Below, one piece after another: positions 8,556 to 10,964 of a stretch of 10,964 nucleotides of DNA. The position numbers and the translations under genes were made by a program. This stretch comes from Gonium pectorale (lineage: Eukaryota; Chlorophyta; Chlorophyceae; Chlamydomonadales; Volvocaceae), in contig LSYV01000135.1 of NCBI GenBank assembly GCA_001584585.1, positions 66,731 to 77,694 on the forward strand, in the 5' to 3' direction. Every line of letters starts with the position of its first letter. The stretch's first letter is position 1. Below the pieces are notes generated by a model. That model was not told the DNA's origin and made no database searches. It saw only the letters and a program-made list of their open reading frames with translations.

Positions 8556-8903
8556 CTAGAAACGGATCGCACAGAATGGAACGGGTGCATGTCAATTGCA
8601 TTCGACATTCAGAGTTGCAAGTGGTTCGCTCTACGTGTGCATGGTCACCGACCGGATTTGAAAGGGCTGGGCTATGACCACATCGTGAAGCCGGAGCGCA
8701 TATCAAAACCTCTTGACCAGTATGCATGGACTGGGACTCAGTATGATCCGGACCTCGCACCGTCCACCAATGGGCAACCGCTGAGCAGGTAGTTTCATTC
8801 TGCGGAGCACGGCCAATTGTTGGCGTTGTCAGATAGAGGCTCCACGGATCGGGGCAGCGGTATGTTGTCCTGGCGGTTGCCTCAACAGAATAACAAACCT
8901 TAC
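8556..8903 (-). other. Intron 1 (348 bp, phase 0)
   Basis: The donor GTAAGG starts at 8903 and the acceptor cgtttctag ends at 8556. The phase is 0 on both sides, so exon 1 reads into the GTG codon that opens exon 2; the codon just before it is a TAG. Open frames on either strand here look like chance. Confidence 0.45.
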
Positions 8904-9128
8904 CGGCGGCCCATACTCCCAGCTCAACACCCTAGCTTTAGGCACTTGGAGCGGCTCGCTGGCCAAGATTCCAGGTATCCCCCACTCAGTCGCAGGCAAA
9001 CGCCCAGGTGTCGGCGGAGGAAGGAAGGCTACCTCGTTCGAAGCTCCATCCCACGGGCACAATGCGCATCGTGTTAAGGCCATGACACAGAAGAGCGCAA
9101 GGAACGATGATAAATGAGTGCCATCCAT
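8904..9128 (-). CDS. Exon 1 of the Helitron polyprotein: signal-peptide-like N terminus
   Basis: The reading frame begins at the ATG at 9128-9126 and encodes 75 residues. An in-frame stop lies upstream at 9170-9168, so this is the first ATG of the frame. Residues 1-23 (MDGTHLSSFLALFCVMALTR and on) have a hydrophobic core like a signal peptide or signal anchor. The rest is Pro-rich with no recognised domain. The exon ends at CCG|GTAAGG, a good donor, in phase 0. The next acceptor (tttctag at 8556) is also phase 0, which supports the join. The evidence is start, frame and splice sites only, with no homology that I recognise. The true start could instead be in exon 2, or upstream exons may exist. 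Confidence 0.42.
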
Positions 9129-9740
9129 TCTGCCGGGTCGACGCGTCACATGATACGTCCGACGCTGCTATGCGTTGAAGATGTGCATGGATGGAACAAG
9201 TAACGCCATTGGAAAGTTCGCAGTAAATTGATTATCACAGGCGCTCAATCGTGGGGTGTGGCAGCTGACCGGGTGCGGCAGCCGAAACGGCGTTAACCGG
9301 CGCTAACCTAATTCGGGCCGCAGCCGCATGGGTCGCTTTGACGTAGATTTTTGAAGTGGCCATGCATAGTTGCACTCAAGTTTGAGTCGCATGAGTGCAG
9401 TACTACTCCGGACGGGCTACGATAGCGCTACGGACTACTCAATACCTTCACTTCAATTTATCTTTCTAGAGTTCAACAGCATTAGTTTAGGAAGGTTCCA
9501 TGCCGATGCTTTCAAACTGCCGCGAGGCAACCATGATTACCCTCCCCCCACTAGTTCAAAAGTGGCCAAGGACCTACTGGTTCAAGTCGTAGAATCATAG
9601 ATTTGAGTCTGATAGTGAAGCCGACCCTATAACTGGCCACGTTCCGACGGGCAATGTCGAGCCACTCGCATAGGAGGAAGCGCGAATGCAGGTGGCAGTC
9701 CGTAGTCTATTCTACGTTGCTTCATTAGCGTAGAAGTGGC
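9129..9740. other. Non-coding or unassigned flank, AT-richer, probable transposon 5' side
   Basis: No supported gene. It lies upstream of the transposon gene, so it should hold its promoter and possibly its 5' end, but I see no clear TATA box and no recognisable terminus. Small structures seen are a 10-bp near-direct repeat at 9289-9308 (CGGCGTTAAC, CGGCGCTAAC) and a 6-bp hairpin ACTCAA-gt-TTGAGT around 9374-9387. From about 9370 to 9600 the base composition is more AT-rich than the exons. Confidence 0.5.
9391..9600 (+). CDS. Possible 69-residue open frame, no recognised product
   Basis: ATG at 9391, stop TAG at 9598-9600. It has no domain or signal that I recognise. Part of it (LQFIFLEFNSISLGRF) is hydrophobic. 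It is the only plus-strand frame in the AT-richer stretch not opposed by a coding exon. Chance is the simplest explanation. Confidence 0.12.
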   Translation: MSAVLLRTGYDSATDYSIPSLQFIFLEFNSISLGRFHADAFKLPRGNHDYPPPTSSKVAKDLLVQVVES

Positions 9741-9875
9741 GTGACGCTGCAGTGACGCCTTTTGTCGGCGAGTCTGCCTGAGGGCGCGTCGCTAGCCAGT
9801 GTCGCCAGCGAGCATCTACAAGCAGCGATCCGAGCGGGCCTTGCCATGCCGTACGCAGGGGAACTCCGTGTCATG

Positions 9876-9887
9876 CCCCCCCCCCCC
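9876..9887 (+). repeat. Run of 12 C
   Basis: An uninterrupted C12 tract starts a C-rich region. Such runs are prone to length change and to sequencing error, so any frame crossing it is unreliable. Confidence 0.95.
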
Positions 9888-9926
9888 GCCTCGAACCGCA
9901 CAGGTGTCACTTGCCTCCTGATGCGT

Positions 9927-10290
9927 GGATCCTTCGGTCGCCCTATCGGCACGGCACCACCCCTCTCCGCTCTCTCCCTCTCTCACGTCCCGCCCCGCCC
10001 CGTGCTACCCTTATGCGTCCACGGATCCTTCGATCGCCCCCTCCCGTTCTCCCCCCCTCGCTTTTGCCCACTCCCCTCTCACCCAATTGATACCCACGCC
10101 TCTCACCTGTGTGGCCCCGCCCCGCCCCGCCCAATCGATACGGCCCCTTCTCCCACGCCCCGCCCCGTGCCACCCTTATGTCGCCCCGCCCCGTTCCCGC
10201 GGATCCTTAGTTCGCCCCATCCCGTTCTCCCCCTCGCTGTTGCCCACCCCCTTTTCACCCAATCGATACGGCCCCTTCTCCCACGCTTCT
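9927..10290 (+). repeat. C-rich degenerate tandem repeat block
   Basis: Units share GGATCCTT followed by a C-rich track, at 9927, 10023 and 10201, spaced 96 and 178 bp. A 29-bp segment containing CCCAATCGATACGGCC is identical at 10130-10158 and 10258-10286 (128 bp apart), with a diverged copy at 10082. CCCGCCCCG words and ACCCTTATG (10006-10014, 10171-10179) recur as well. One strand is almost pure pyrimidine over long stretches. Long open frames here on both strands come from the lack of A and T and are not genes. Confidence 0.85.
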
Positions 10291-10642
10291 CATCTGCGCA
10301 TCACCCTGATTGCGGGGAGCACCCACGAAAAATGCCAGCGCGGGACGGACTCGAACTCGCACACGCCCGTCCTCATAGGCAAAAATCGATCTTCTCTGTA
10401 CGTTTCACCTTCGCCTTCCACTGGCACGGCATGCCAACCCTCCATAATCGTATGACTATATGCGACGCCAGAGCCCGTCCAAGGCGTAAAAGAAACTGCG
10501 AGAAGCTATATTACGCACGCACGGCCATGCCGGTGTGGCTCTCCCTCTGCTGCTCCGCTCCGCTCCGCTGCTTCGGGTACCACTCGGCCACTGTTTCATT
10601 GCTTGGTTTGTCTGTTGGTGCTGCCTTGCTGCCCGTACTTTC
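10291..10642. other. Spacer between repeat blocks, no gene seen
   Basis: It holds no supported gene. It contains a hairpin-capable stretch at 10333-10381 (TGCC/GGCA outer, GGACGG/CCGTCC inner) with a pol III B-box-like word on the minus strand, described under findings. Short CCGCT-type repetition occurs at 10550-10570. Confidence 0.5.
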
Positions 10643-10964
10643 GCAGTGATTTCCCGGTGGCAGGCTGGGTCCCCCAGCGTCGGGGGTACTGTAACGAAGT
10701 CTGTCTGTCAGTCAGCCCGTGGCCTGGGGGTACTGGAACGAAGTCTGTCTGTCTGTCCCCTGGCCCTGGAGCAGATCCGTTTCGGGGTCTTGCTGCCGTT
10801 GGAGATGGGCCGGTGGTATCAGTGTTCACAGAGCTTTCGGACCGGAAGGTTCCGTACCCCAGTGTTGGGGTCTTGTAACATTTGGGTTCGAAATTCCCCT
10901 GGCGAAGTCTGTCTGTCTGTCCCCTGGCCCGCAGTAATTTCCCGGCGGCAGGCCGGGTCCCCCA
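10643..10964 (+). repeat. GTCT-rich minisatellite block, runs to the window edge
   Basis: A 34-bp word starting GCAGTGATTTCCCGG lies at 10643-10676 and again with three changes at 10931-10964 (288 bp apart). GGGGGTACTG-AACGAAGTCTG units lie at 10682-10709 and 10726-10753 (44-bp period). A 28-bp word with CGAAGTCTGTCTGTCTGTCC is identical at 10739-10766 and 10903-10930 (164 bp apart). The copies are nested, with different spacings, so this is a higher-order satellite that probably continues past the right edge. Confidence 0.9.

Larger units (their letters stand above)
1..9128 (-). mobile_element. Helitron-family rolling-circle transposon, coding part; truncated by left window edge
   Basis: One minus-strand gene of seven inferred exons covers this span. 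Diagnostic pieces are an HUH motif (HFH, 2665-2673) behind an FFFTINPSD block, a downstream His/Cys knuckle (HHHMRTC, 1410-1430) and a two-tyrosine YLSKYLSK motif (tyrosines at 1119-1121 and 1107-1109). This is the known order of motifs in the Helitron Rep, a Y2 HUH nuclease that nicks and transfers single-stranded DNA. An upstream DUF6570-like region and an OTU protease also fit Helitron-type elements. The PIF1-type helicase expected after Rep is not in the window and should lie left of base 1. Neither transposon end was found: no 5' TC end, 3' hairpin or CTRR end can be assigned. Rep is intact in all motifs visible, so the copy is not heavily decayed, but one OTU exon junction is out of frame. 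Confidence 0.88.

Noticed and set aside
8134..8760. 208-codon minus-strand frame overlapping the membrane segments
   Set aside because: It does not continue into the ubiquitin-like frame and crosses the inferred intron 1. The exon 2 frame is preferred, though the membrane part is less certain than the UBL.
9129..9740. Helitron 5' end
   Set aside because: Several TC dinucleotides could be the end, but nothing (repeat, boundary with known host sequence) picks one.
10333..10381. tRNA gene on the minus strand
   Set aside because: A T-loop-like word is present, but the T stem does not pair and there is no acceptor, D or anticodon stem.
9762..10649. 295-codon plus-strand open frame
   Set aside because: Most of it lies in the C-rich repeat block, where stop codons are rare. 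It starts at TTG and the product is Pro/Ser/Arg-rich low complexity. The first about 40 residues look more protein-like but are not enough to call.
10603..10937. Overlapping open frames on both strands at the right edge
   Set aside because: They translate the GTCT-rich minisatellite (CLSPGP-type repeats) and are not genes.

Overview
This window is eukaryotic and GC-rich. Most of it, about 1-9128, holds one large minus-strand gene broken by spliceosomal introns with GT-AG borders (donors GTAAGN or GTGCGT). The gene is a Helitron-family (rolling-circle) transposon polyprotein. It runs off the left edge before the helicase that should follow. The introns, donor style and base composition would suit a GC-rich alga such as a chlorophyte, but that is a guess; nothing here fixes the species. 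There are no bacterial-style operons, rRNA genes or convincing tRNA genes.

In reading order (high to low coordinates) the inferred protein has these parts. Exon 1 (9128-8904) encodes a hydrophobic, signal-peptide-like start. Exon 2 (8555-6506) encodes several membrane-type hydrophobic segments, then a 76-residue ubiquitin-like domain that aligns to ubiquitin without gaps and ends in Gly-Gly, a charged region with 20-residue tandem repeats, and Cys knuckles. Exon 3 (6282 to about 4955) completes a DUF6570-like Helitron N-terminal region, followed by a low-complexity linker and the catalytic DGDC of an OTU cysteine protease. Exons 4 and 5 (4691-4506, 4327-4172) carry the rest of the OTU fold, ending in the catalytic AHYNS motif. 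Exon 6 (3816-2257) encodes the Helitron_like_N Rep with the FFFTINPSD and HFH (HUH) motifs. Exon 7 (1679 to beyond 1) encodes the Cys/His knuckle, the paired catalytic tyrosines (YLSKYLSK) and the Rep to helicase linker.

Five of the six splice junctions keep the frame exactly as read. The exon 3/exon 4 junction inside the OTU is one base out of phase, so it is either a lesion, a sequence error or an unrecognised splice site.

The unusual point is a ubiquitin-like domain with a free-looking C-terminal Gly-Gly and an OTU (deubiquitinase-type) protease in the same transposon polyprotein. This suggests, as inference only, that the OTU cleaves after the Gly-Gly to release a membrane-bound ubiquitin-like leader from the DNA-processing part.

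The right end (9129-10964) has no convincing gene. It holds an AT-richer stretch, a run of 12 C, a C-rich degenerate repeat block (about 9927-10290) and a GTCT-rich repeat block (about 10643-10964). The 5' end of the transposon should lie somewhere right of 9128, but I could not identify it.
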